Origin: Mesostigma viride
Taxonomy: Eukaryota > Streptophyta > Mesostigmatophyceae > Mesostigmatales > Mesostigmataceae
Assembly (NCBI GenBank): GCA_009746045.1
Contig: RPFO01000079.1
Location: forward strand, 5,626,233-5,666,232
Direction: 5' to 3'
DNA: 40,000 bases
The notes under the pieces are model-generated. The model was given only the letters and a program-made list of their open reading frames with translations, was not told the origin of the DNA and did not search any database. The translations under genes were made by a program, and so were the position numbers. Shown here piece after piece: positions 27,584 through 37,189 of the stretch. Each line of letters begins with the position of its first letter. Within the stretch, counting starts at the first letter, position 1.

Positions 27584-27795
27584 GGATGCTGTCCAAATCC
27601 AGAGAATTGGCAGCTGAGATCAAGGGGAAGTCACGTACACCTGTGGCTGATGTTCTGTCATCCAAGCATCTAGTCACTAGTCACCCAGGCTGCAGGTGAC
27701 GGGGATCCTGCTGCAGGACAGCCAGGAGGGTGAGGTGCTGCAGCTGCAGCCCTTAGGACCTGGCAAACAGCTAGTCCTGCGGCCTGCCTAACCCT

Positions 27796-28659
27796 ATGAG
27801 TATTGCCCTGCTAGACGTGATTAAGGCCTTCACTAAAACTGAGGACCTGGCCACTAAGGCCATTCAGGAAGGAAGTTTTGGTAACAGGCCTGTGGAGTAC
27901 TGGGAGGGAGTCCTTTATGTCCACACCCAGGATGCTGACCATGTAGTGACCAGGAAGGTATATGTGCATGCCAGAAATGGCCATCCCTACTGTGTTGCAT
28001 TGCTTCCATGACGACGTGACTGCGTGTCATCCTGGGTATGCTAAACTTCTCCATGAGGTACAAGAGAGGTTTTGGTGGCCTGGCATGTTTCGTGACATCA
28101 GAGCCTATGTGGCTTCCTGTGACTCATGCCAAAGGAATAAGGTTAGGACTCAGGCTGTGCCTATTTTTCCTATGGCCATGCCTATTCCCCTCCGACCCTG
28201 GATCAGTGTGACCATGGACTTCATCTGTGGCTTGCCTGTTTCTGATGCTGGTAATGACAGGATACTGGTGGTGATGGACAGGCTCTCTAGAATGTGCCAT
28301 CTCATCCCCTGCAATGCCCATCTGAAGTGCCGCCCAGTGTGTAGAGTTGTTCATGAAGGAGGTGTACAGACTGCATGGCATGCCACGTGTGATCATCACT
28401 GACCAGGATCCCTTGTGGATGTCTGGGTTCTGGAAGTCCTTCTTTGACATTCTGGACACCAAGTTGGCCTTTTGGGTAGCATACAGGTGACAGTGCCAGC
28501 ACGGGGGCTGTGGAGAGGCTGAACCGTATTGTACGGGAATGCCAGAAGCACTACTGACAGTACCCATGATAACAAGGAATGGGACTTCCCTTCATAGAGT
28601 TTGCTATCAACAACTCACCCCTGGCTCCTCACCAAATGTCTCCCTTTGTCATTTGCCAT
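27796..28659 (+). pseudogene. Gypsy-2 integrase, left part
   Basis: The HHCC zinc domain (HCFHDD...CHPGYAKLLHEV, RFWWPGM, CDSCQRNK) is followed by the core: DFICGLPV (first Asp), the TDQDP block near 28400 (second Asp), and an ERLNRIVRE-like block near 28517 (Glu). Small frameshifts occur near 27965, 28340 and 28490. The last block before the break, INNSPLAPHQMSPF, is the usual one just before the conserved YG...P motif. The Copia-2 LTR begins within that motif, and the element continues at 36466 with the expected PLTP-type block. Confidence 0.88.
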
Positions 28660-29278
28660 GAGTTGTAAGAGTGAGAATGCCACGAATTCCGCCATGGTTC
28701 TTGCAGGAAGTTGCCTTTATTAATAACAAGGAAACACAGACGTAAGTCACGTCACTTCCAAGACTGCACGCAGCACAGGCGACAGGGTCGCAGTGCCCAG
28801 AGAACGTGCACGCAAGAACTAGCGTCCCGGTGCGACCAAGTCACACATATAGGTTGTTAGGGACGCGTCCAAGTAATCAGCTGCACTGTCACAGCCGAAC
28901 TGTCAATCAATTGATTACACAGACTCTGGCACGCCTTTGGCGCGCAGATCTATCAATTGTCCATACGGCTAGTCCTGTGGACCTATCCGTACACTACTCA
29001 GCATCAATTGTCTCATAGGTCCTGGCGCGCTACAGCACGCCTACCTATCAATTGACCATCAAGTCCTGTACAAGTCCTGTCAACGTCCTGCGGACTATCA
29101 AAGTGACACTTGTACATCCTGTGTCCGTACGCGCCCACAGTGGCGCGCCGGGTACTGTCGGCACAGCCTAGGAAACGTCATAACTTTTACGTTCCTTAAC
29201 CAAATGAGGCGTTCAAGGTGCCGTTGGAAAGAGCGTAACAATCTCTATCCATCTAACGTAAATCCTTTACGTTAACTC
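28660..29278 (-). repeat. Copia-2 3' LTR
   Basis: 619 bp, pairing with 35847-36465 with about four substitutions seen by eye (for example gtgcccagag against gtgccaagag and agtaatcag against agtattcag). Starts gagttgtaag, ends acgttaactc. It holds several caatt-containing short motifs (tatcaattg) repeated across the middle. Confidence 0.95.
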
Positions 29279-29300
29279 CAATCCCTTCTTTTCTTTAGGG
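29279..29300 (-). promoter_or_regulatory. Copia-2 polypurine tract
   Basis: The minus strand reads aaagaaaagaagggattg just before the 3' LTR, a purine-rich stretch in the correct place for plus-strand priming. Confidence 0.7.
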
Positions 29301-30226
29301 ATCACATCCCCTGCCAGGGACCCTTGAAGTAGCTTGAAATGTCCTTCACTCCAGCTTGAAGCTTGAACAGATGTCTTTAATGGCCAATGCCATTCCCCCA
29401 GCCCTTTCTTTTAAGGAACTGGAAAAGAAACAGATCTGCCACAGGGAAAACCATTCCATGAGAAATGGATAAAAACCTATGGAAGTGGCATTACAGAGTA
29501 CCACCAGATATTAGAAGCACACAAAATTAAATACATACAGGTTAATTCTATGAGGTCTTCTCCAGGAATTAATCCCATCACCTCGGTAGAGCCTCCAGTA
29601 CAATGACCTTCTGGCGGTGAGTTACATTAATCCCAGATACTAATCCCATAAAACCCAGTACATATTCAATATAAGTACAATAAATCCATGACAATTAAAA
29701 TACCACTTGACAAAGTAAGGCGTATTACAATAGTTTGCCTGTCATTCTCTCAACAGGGGTCTATTGGCGCCCGTCTTACGGCGCCCGTCTACTTGCCAGA
29801 TGGTAAACTGCCACAGCAAACAAATGACAAAATGAAACACATAGGCAACAATTAAATCCTGCCCTGGGGAACTAGGGAAGTCTGAACAGGCAAACACCTG
29901 AACAGGCCAGCTTGTAGAAACATAATACCAGGGAATCGAACCCCGCCCTATAAACCCCAGAATAAAGGTTCCCAGACCATTGTGAGAAGTATGTACAAAT
30001 ATACATTTCTTTTAAAATAGAATACATGGTCTGTAATGGACCTGTCAACCTTGTGTAGTCAACAGCATGAACCCCAGCCAAAACCTGGCTGTATCCTGAT
30101 TAAAATCAGAGTGAGTGTACCATGGTCCATGAGCCTTAGTACAGACTAAAATACAGGTATTATGCCAGTCACAATGCTGACACTACCACACAATCTGCTC
30201 TCCAATGCCCTATAACCAGCACCAGC
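29301..30226 (-). other. Copia-2 3' untranslated region
   Basis: About 930 A/T-rich bases between the RNase H stop and the polypurine tract. Only one short frame (69 codons, 29872-30081) exists, with no recognisable features. Nothing else is seen. Confidence 0.5.
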
Positions 30227-30970
30227 TTAGACAGCTTGCTGAGATGGGTCCATCAGAGACTGAAGAACCTTGTATTGCACTGCTGCCTTCTGCACTAGCT
30301 TGGTCAAAGCATCAGCAGGATTGTCAACCCCAGGGATATGCTCAATATTGGCCAAGGAGGACAACTCCTTAAGAAGGAGATAATCCAAGTCCCTACTTCT
30401 GGCCATCTGCCTGTGCACAAACTGCACCATCCCCATGGAGTCTGTTTTTAGAAGAGTGGTAACCTGAAGTGGCCAAGGAGTGTTAGAAGTCATCTGATGA
30501 AGCAACTCCTTCAGATAAAGGCTTGTGTGAATGCCTTCACAAATAGCCCTGCATTCTGCCACATCACTGCTGACAGCCACCCGTTTGTGCAGGCGACTAA
30601 ACCAGCTCACCAAACTCCCCAGGCCTTCCTGTCTGAGCACAAAGAGCCCTGCAGCCCTGCCCCTGACCTTGGAGACCTGCCTGCTGTCCATTGAGCTATC
30701 CACATACAGCTCCATGCAAATGGGTTGTGATAAATCCACTGCAGACAACAGAATGCCAGATGAAGCCCTGACCTGATCAGCCACCTTGGCAGACCCTAGC
30801 TCCACCAGCATGTCATCAGGCAACCTGGCTATGACCATAAGGTCTGGCCTGGAAATGCCTGCCACCCAAGCAACCATGCCCCTCACCATGGGACACAGTG
30901 CCTGTGTGATGGTTGGAGGAAGCTTGCTAATGAGGGTCTCTTGATAATCATTGCCCCCCACCAGCAGCAT
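30227..30970 (-). pseudogene. Copia-2 RNase H
   Basis: Copia-type RNase H: VRGMVAWVAGISRPDLM link, Asp in ELYVDSSMD, Glu in AECRAICEG, Asp in KTDSMG and Asp in NPADALTK. All four catalytic positions are present. It ends with a stop at 30227. The frame differs from that of RT, and a run of seven C near 30979-30985 is the likely slip point. This supplies the module that Copia-1 has lost. Confidence 0.88.
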
Positions 30971-31883
30971 ACGCCACTCCCCCCCTTCTTCACCAGTGTG
31001 GCCTCCATGCCCACAAACAGCAGAGGCTCATTCTCCACCTGCCATTGCTCCCTACCCAGAGGAAACTTGGACTTAATGATGGAGATCAGCTCCTTAAGCC
31101 ACGACGTGGGAGCTATCAGATGTAGGTCATCCCCGTGCAGCGAAGCATACACTGGCAGGCCTTCCCATTGCCCCAGAAACAGACAGGGGTCTACAGGAGA
31201 GACCTTCAAGTTGCAATGCTCCTTCAGGAAACGGTTGAGAGTCTCCCTCCAGATTATTGGACTTGACCTCAGGCCCTCCAGGCCCTTGAGGATTTTAAGG
31301 AACTCCGTGTGGATGTCCCTTTTCCATACAGCAGGCACCCTAACATAGAAAGGCGTCTTGCCCTCCCACTTTTCCTGTGCCACATCTGCATCCCCTCCAG
31401 AAATGCCCTCTTGAAGTCTACCACCACTGAGCCATAGTCCAAGCCCTTGTTGAGAAGGCCTAGAAATACACACAGCAGCAGCCTCCAAGTATCATGCAGC
31501 ATGCCAGGGGTATACAACTCCTCAGCAGTGCACTCACCAGTACCCTTGAACTCATTCAGCACTGGCCTGACATGTGGTACCTTGACCCCGTCCACCTCCT
31601 TCATCTTGATGACAAACTTGAGCTTGAGTAGACGTCGTGCAGGAGGCAGGTCATTGACAGGTTCCACGCATTTCTTGGAGATCCAGTCCTCCCCAGATTT
31701 AATCAGACCCAGTGTGACCTGGGGACACATAATGGGAGAGGACATGAGCTTCACCAGGCCTTGGTAGTTGATAGGGCTGTGTCCAGCAAGTGAGTGAGGA
31801 CCAATGCCCAAACTGCTTGGATGACTAGCAGCTGGCAATGAGGTCATCAACCAAGGGCTCCTGCCCCTGGCACACTTGCACAC
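30883..31883 (-). pseudogene. Copia-2 reverse transcriptase (two frames)
   Basis: The first frame (31269-31883) carries KLKFVIKMKEVDGVKVPHVRPV, LYTPGMLHDTWRLLL and VVVDFKRAFLEG (first catalytic Asp). The second (30883-31488) carries ILKGLEGLRSSPIIWRETL, VSPVDPCLFLG and YASLHGDDLHLI, with the GDD codons at 31126-31134. The shift lies near 31380-31400. The sequence is clearly homologous to Copia-1 RT and shares the HGDD box, so this variant belongs to the lineage and is not a single-copy mutation. Confidence 0.9.
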
Positions 31884-33706
31884 GCTTAACCGTCCTGGTT
31901 ACTGCACGTGATAGGTGAGTGGTCCTGAAATTAATCAGTGGGACCTGACCAGCCCCTTCCTTAGTCAGGAGAGAGGACGTGATCACTACCCCATCCTGGC
32001 ATAGGAAATTCTGCCCCAGAAGAGCAGGTCCTTGATAGCCCTCCAAGACACAAAAAGCAGTGTCCTGTCCAAGGATAGGAATGAATACCTCACCCAGTAC
32101 CTTCACGTGTACCCCGCCACTGAAGTCAGACACAAACTGATAGCTGGGTTCAGACATGCTGTACCCTGCTGCAGCCCTGGTCCCAATGATGGAAACCTGA
32201 GAATTAGTGTCTACCTCTAAGGCAGTGTCCAGCCCCAGATTGCCATGCCACCTGAGCTTGGCTACCTTGGGCTGCTTCTTGGCTCTTTGTAGAGCCCCAA
32301 TCAATCCAGCCAAACTTGTCCCCCTGGGCTTGGTTAGTGCCTTGGGCTTGACAGTTGACTCCCCAGCTGTTGACCTTGCAGCCTGTTCAACAAGTACCTC
32401 TGCAACCTGGCCAGGGCTGACAGATTCCCCTGCAACAGATGTGGTCGTTGCGTCAGTGATGTCACTTGGGACCTGAAAATCCTGCAGATCCTGTGAGCCT
32501 TGTGCCTGACTGCCCTCATTCATCAGGTTAGGCTTGACATATGACCAACTCAGCCGGTGTACATGCTTTGGTTCGTCCTCCATGCTGACCAAGCATGCGT
32601 GGCTAGCTTCATCAACCTGGGTAACCACCCCAGGACTCCAGCTACCACGTTTGCCATAAAGGCTAGGTTCCTTCCAAGCTAGGACCTTCTGACCCACTTG
32701 TGGCTCCAGCATCTTCCAACCCCGGTCCTTCTCCCTCAGCTTGGCAAAGGTGACATGTGCAGCATGTTTCCAGCCCTCCAGCACATGTGGTGGGCACAGG
32801 CCATGATATAGACCCATTGGGCTGACAGCAACTCCATCATAGTAGAAGTTAACCCTGCTGTTCAGCTGCTGCTCCACGTTCCTCAGCCATGCACTCCTGA
32901 CAAGTGCAGGTGCAGACAAGGGTACCCAGTCTTCAGAGATGATCAATTTCTTGACCTCCTGGATTGCCCTCTCGATAGCACCCTGCTGCCCATGAGCCTC
33001 CCTAGGTGTAACCAGCAACTCAGGAAGGGTAGGATCACCCTTGAGATGCTGAAACTGCATGTCCACCTGGATCCTTGTGGTAGGAAACTTGGCTCTTACA
33101 TTCTGCAGGGCAGCCAGCAAGTACCTGTTCTTCATAGAAGGTAAATGCTCCAGCACCTTGTATTTTGTACCTGTCCACGCACACCAACAGTTGCATGCCC
33201 CTGATGTGTTGGATATCACACTGCAGATCACCAATGCTCTGAGGTAGAGCTTTGGCATGTGATTTCCTGGGCTTGTTGGAGGACAACTGGCACTTACACC
33301 GTGAGGCAGCTTGCTGACACGCCTTAAGAAGGGGTGCCCTGCCCATACGGAAGGCAAAGTTGTTTGACAGAGAAGTGGCATGCCCAAACATGTTGTGGAT
33401 TCGGGCACCCAACTCCTGGTACACAGAGGAAGCAGTCCCTGGCACAGTCAGGACTGTGCTGTCAGGTTGTCCAGCATCACCATGCTGACTTCCATCCTGT
33501 TCTGACTCAGAGCCTGAGTCACCCTGCTCATGCCCAACACCTGGACCGCCAGCAGGGACCACATGCATACCACCAGAGGCCTTCACACCCCTCTGTGGTT
33601 GTACATTGGTTTCTCTCAAAATGAGAGGTCCACCCTCGTGCCCAGCACGAGGATGCATGGGGTCAGACATTCTTACAGCTGCACCAGCTGTCAAGGACGT
33701 CTTCAT
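31825..33706 (-). pseudogene. Copia-2 integrase and aspartic protease
   Basis: The upstream frame (33035-33706) carries the zinc-binding segment (HNMFGH, later CKC) and the first catalytic Asp (GDLQCDIQHIRG). A shift near 33170 leads into the second frame (31825-33408), with Asp in IQVDMQF and Glu in GQQGAIERAIQEVKK. The SH3-like stretch (PQVGQKVLAWKEP) follows. Next comes the protease with EVDTNSQVSII (codons for DTNS at 32200-32211) and ALLGQNFL about 65 residues later. The frame stops at 31825, where RT is in another frame. The order integrase, protease, RT is the same as in Copia-1. Confidence 0.88.
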
Positions 33707-33846
33707 AGGAACCTGTACCTCTCCAGGTGACCTGGGGCCACCCTGAACCTGGAGATCACCCTCTTGTTGCCCAGATATAAAATCTGCATTGGAGCACCTG
33801 GCCTCCCCCTGGGTGAATTAAGGTGTGTAGGGGTTGCCTCAGACAG

Positions 33847-34871
33847 TCACTGCTCCTTGTTGTCTTCTTGCTGACTGCCCTTTGAAGGCTGGCCTGCCTG
33901 GGACTTGTTGTTGTTCTTCTTGTTGTTGTTGTTCTTGTTGCTGCCCTGGCCCTGGGACTTCTTGAAGCTGGGACACTCCTTCTTGATGTGCCCCCACCCC
34001 TTGCACAGGTAGCATTGTATCTTGGACTTGCCCTGGCCACTGCCCCCGTTGTCAGACGCGTTGCCCTGCTTGGGCTGACCACCCACCCGCCTGAACACCG
34101 ACTTGGAGTGTGACCTCCTGTCAGGGTCAGGTGAATGATTCCCTTGCGCTTGTTGTGGTTGCCCCTACGCCCTCCTTGGCTTCGGTCAGCCTCAGACGTC
34201 TTGGAGCCACCCTGGGTACGCCCACCTGCCTGGGTAGCCTTCACTGCTGGCACTCCACCCTCAAACAGCTCCTCTGCCTCGAGTGCTTGTTTGATTATGA
34301 CCTTGTAGGCCTTGAGGGTTGAGTGTGGGGCACACATGACCTTTAAGAGCCACGTGTAGCCTTGTCCAGCCCAGAAACCTTGAGCCAGTTGGTCAGGGCT
34401 ATGTTATCAGCAACATTAAAGCCGTGAGCCCTGCCCTCCTCAACCATTTTACAATAGTTAAGGAAGTTCTGGATCAGGTCCCCCTTGACCTCCCACCCCT
34501 GGTATTTATCCTGCCAATGGATCCCCACTTTCTTCCTCTGATCCTCTAGCAGCTCCTTTAACTCTGCCACGTAGCTGGACCAGGCCTTGTTGGCCTTCTT
34601 GCACTCTCTAGTGAGGTCCTTATCTGATCTGTACACTTGCCAAAAGTCTGGCTACCTATCCAGATCTGGTAATAGTTTGTACCACCGTACAAACTTGGAA
34701 ACCCTCTAGCCCCTCCACAAACTCCTCAGCCTGCTTGGGCTTTGTGTCTGACGTGACAGGTTGCAGTTGATTCACAATAAGCAAACCCTGGGTAGTGAGA
34801 TCAAAGCCAAGAACAGCTTGTGCATTATTATTATTGTGATGAAGGTTGGTAATCTCTCCGGTAACCCCCAC
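33847..34871 (-). pseudogene. gag: Copia-2 gag, frameshifted
   Basis: Four successive frames carry one gag: 34656-34871 (NLHHNNNNAQAVLGFDL), 34343-34636 (capsid-like helical part, with IHWQDKYQGWEVKGDLIQNFLNY-type sequence), 33756-34337 (STLKAYKVIIKQALEAEEL, then basic sequence) and 33847-34098 (zinc knuckle CYLCKGWGHIKKEC, then a poly-Asn/Lys tract). Breaks are near 34645, 34340 and 34110. The order and spacing match the intact gag of Copia-1. The N-terminal start is unclear and may lie upstream of 34871. Confidence 0.75.
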
Positions 34872-35154
34872 GTCATCTACGTGAGCGGTCCCACTACCAG
34901 CACCACCATTATTCCCACTGGCTGGACACCTTTGCTACGGCGCCCGTCTGCCATTCTGCACTACAAGCTATTCAAAGAACACCTCAGCAAAGCAGCAGAA
35001 AAATATGTACAAAATTGTCACAACTGCCGCCTGCGCCGGTGTCGCCGCCGCCCCCGCGAATTGCCGCCGAAAATTCGACAAAATGTCGACGAGCACTGGA
35101 AAAAATTGGCCGACTCAGTAGTCGAGGCCCCGGAAATCACAGTACTCGTAGGTA
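34872..35154 (-). other. Copia-2 spacer between upstream ORF and gag
   Basis: 283 bp, GC-rich near 35000-35100 (gccgccgcc-type repeats). No recognisable gene; it may include the true start of gag. Confidence 0.4.
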
Positions 35155-35800
35155 AACTCAGGATCCTCCATATCCGGCGTGTGTGCCGGACCTGCACCGG
35201 TATGTATTAAAACCGGTGTGCTCCCCGTCGCGAAAGTTGCGCGCGCCGACGCGCGACGAGGCGCAGAGGATGAGTAAAAATGGATAACAATTCCCACCCT
35301 GCGGGAATCCACTCTCGCAGAGAGCGAGAAAAGCCACCAGGTTAATAAGAACCTGGCGTTCGCGACTGCGTACGCCGCGTGTGAGCAGCGACAGCAACGC
35401 GAGATCTTGAAATAAATTTGTCGACACCGCCGGCGCGCCCCCCGTGCGTAGCGATGCCCAGTTTTGTAAGTTTCTCTGGTAACCGGTGAGCGAAGAGATG
35501 GCGTTATCCAGCTCCTCGATGGCAGTGGTGACCTCGTTCACCGACCGCAAACCTCCCCGCACCTGGACCGTAAATTGCGATAAAATGTTCGAATCTGGTC
35601 CAATGGCGCGGATTGCCGGCACCAGCTGCTGGCAAATGGGGTCCTCGGGGATCCCCGAGCAATGGAAGAACTGCGCGCTGCCGACGATGAAGTTCGTCGA
35701 GCGAGATCGTGACTTCGTCGAGCAATTGCTGCCACGACGGCGCAGTCGGTCTTGGTGGAGGACCAGCCGGCGGAGCGGCTATTTCCTCATCGCGGGAATC
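35155..35800 (-). pseudogene. Unknown ORF upstream of Copia-2 gag
   Basis: The region is GC-rich and lies directly inside the 5' LTR. One frame reads DEEIAAPPAGPPPRP...WQQLLDEVTISLDELHRRQRAV. Its apparent continuation, after a shift near 35690, reads FFHCSGIPEDPICQQLVPAIRAIG, then FTVQVRGG, TAIEELDNAISSL and QRNLQNWASL, to a stop near 35158. The product would be about 210 residues. I recognise no family. Its place matches the ORF pair upstream of Copia-1 gag, and the two show weak similarity by eye. Confidence 0.45.
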
Positions 35801-35846
35801 CGGAATTCTTCAGAATTTGGCATCTTTTTAACGAGGCGTGTAATAC

Positions 35847-36465
35847 GAGTTGTAAGAGTGAGAATGCCACGAATTCCGCCATGGTTCTTGCAGGAAGTTG
35901 CCTTTATTAATAACAAGGAAACACAGACGTAAGTCACGTCACTTCCAAGACTGCACGCAGCACAGGCGACAGGGTCGCAGTGCCAAGAGAACGTGCACGC
36001 AAGAACTAGCGTCCCGGTGCGACCAAGTCACACATATAGGTTGTTAGGGACGCGTCCAAGTATTCAGCTGCACTGTCACAGCTGAACTGTCAATCAATTG
36101 ATTACACAGACTCTGGCACGCCTTTGGCGCGCAGATCTATCAATTGTCCATACGGCTAGTCCTGTGGACCTATCCGTACACTACTCAGCATCAATTGTCT
36201 CATAGGTCCTGGCGCGCTACAGCACGCCTACCTATCAATTGACCATCAAGTCCTGTACAAGTCCTGTCAACGTCCTGCGGACTATCAAAGTGACACTTGT
36301 ACATCCTGTGTCCGTACGCGCCCACAGTGGCGCGCCGGGTACTGTCGGCACAGCCTAGAAAACGTCATAACTTTTACGTTCCTTAACCAAATGAGGCGTT
36401 CAAGGTGCCGTTGGAAAGAGCGTAACAATCTCTATCCATCTAACGTAAATCCTTTACGTTAACTC
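35847..36465 (-). repeat. Copia-2 5' LTR
   Basis: 619 bp, paired with 28660-29278. On the minus strand the sequence directly inside reads gtattacacgcctcg, which does not start with TGG, so priming by a complete tRNA 3' end is not evident. Confidence 0.95.
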
Positions 36466-36700
36466 TATGGCCAGTGCCCCTTGACCCCATTTGACCTGGA
36501 GCTGCCTGACAGGGATGCTGAAGGCCCCTTCAGAAGACTCAGTCCACCAGCTGATAGCATCCTTCCAGGAAGCTCACAGTATGGTTGCTGCTCAGATGTT
36601 GCATGCACAGGACAAGTATTTGAACAATGCTTGGCAACAGATGCTGGCTACTCACACTTTTGTGGCCCCTGGTGACTTGGTGCTTCTGGAGGCTAACTGA
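36466..36700 (+). pseudogene. Gypsy-2 integrase, right part
   Basis: The sequence resumes with a CPLTPFDLELPDRD block, then a helical segment (VHQLIASFQEAHSMVAAQMLHAQDKYLNNAWQQ) and GDLVLLEAN. This is the usual integrase C-terminal order PLTP, helix, GDLVLL. A frameshift lies near 36520. Together with 27796-28659 it accounts for a nearly complete integrase split by Copia-2. Confidence 0.88.
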
Positions 36701-36702
36701 CA

Positions 36703-37180
36703 GTGTGCTACCTGAAAAGGAGCAATGCAGGAAACTTAATTCAACCATTGTGGTTGGGACCTTTCCCTGTACTGGATACCTTCCACTATGGGACTGTGGT
36801 TCAAGTCCAGGTGCCTTCTCACTGGAGGCTCAAGACCAATGTGTTTCACCTGGCCCAGCTCAAGCTGTATAAACGTAACACCTTGCAGGGACGCCTTTCT
36901 GCTCCCTTACCATTTGAGCTGGATCCTGAGGGGGAGATCGAGGATATATGAAGTGGAGCAGCTGTTGGCTCACAGAGTCAAAGGAAAGGGTAGGACCAAG
37001 CAGCTTCAGTTCAAGGTGCACTGGAAAGGAGAGTTAGAGTCTACTGCCACGTGGCTGTGGTTGTCTGACTTGACTCACTGCCATGAGGTGGTCCAGGAGT
37101 ATTGCCAACAGAAGGGCCTCACTCTTCCTTCTTGGTATACTGAGTTGGTGAAAACCACTGCTCCCCTTCCTATATCTTAG
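36703..37180 (+). pseudogene. Gypsy-2 GPY/F module and chromodomain
   Basis: 36703-36951 carries NLIQPLWLGPFPVLDTF and WRLKTNVFHLAQLKLY, the GPY/F module of Gypsy integrases. After a one-base shift near 36945, the frame 36788-37180 carries a chromodomain from about 36947 (YEVEQLLAHRVKG, LQFKVHWKGE, TWLWLSDL, EVVQEY). Chromodomains guide chromovirus integration to marked chromatin. The aromatic-cage positions Tyr and Trp are present in part. The stop is TAG at 37178-37180, followed by GAC TAA. Confidence 0.9.
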
Positions 37181-37189
37181 GACTAACGA

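Larger units (their letters stand above)
25944..28659 (+). mobile_element. Gypsy-2 (chromovirus), 5'-truncated left part
   Basis: The sequence starts mid-pol (RT) at the LINE junction and runs through RNase H and most of integrase, until Copia-2 interrupts it at 28660. The right part resumes at 36466. Gag, protease and the 5' LTR are not in the window. It is degenerate, with several frameshifts and one deletion. A chromodomain in the right part identifies it as a chromovirus-type Gypsy element. Confidence 0.9.
28660..36465 (-). mobile_element. Copia-2: full-length Copia-type element nested in Gypsy-2 integrase
   Basis: Two 619-bp direct repeats (28660-29278 and 35847-36465) bound a 6.6-kb interior on the minus strand: upstream ORF, gag, integrase, protease, RT and RNase H. 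The LTRs differ at only about four positions by eye. Their ends are gagtt...aactc rather than TG...CA. The interior shows at least seven frame breaks. The flanking Gypsy-2 integrase continues across the insertion. The target duplication is not clear: left flank cat and right flank tat differ at one of three bases. Confidence 0.93.
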
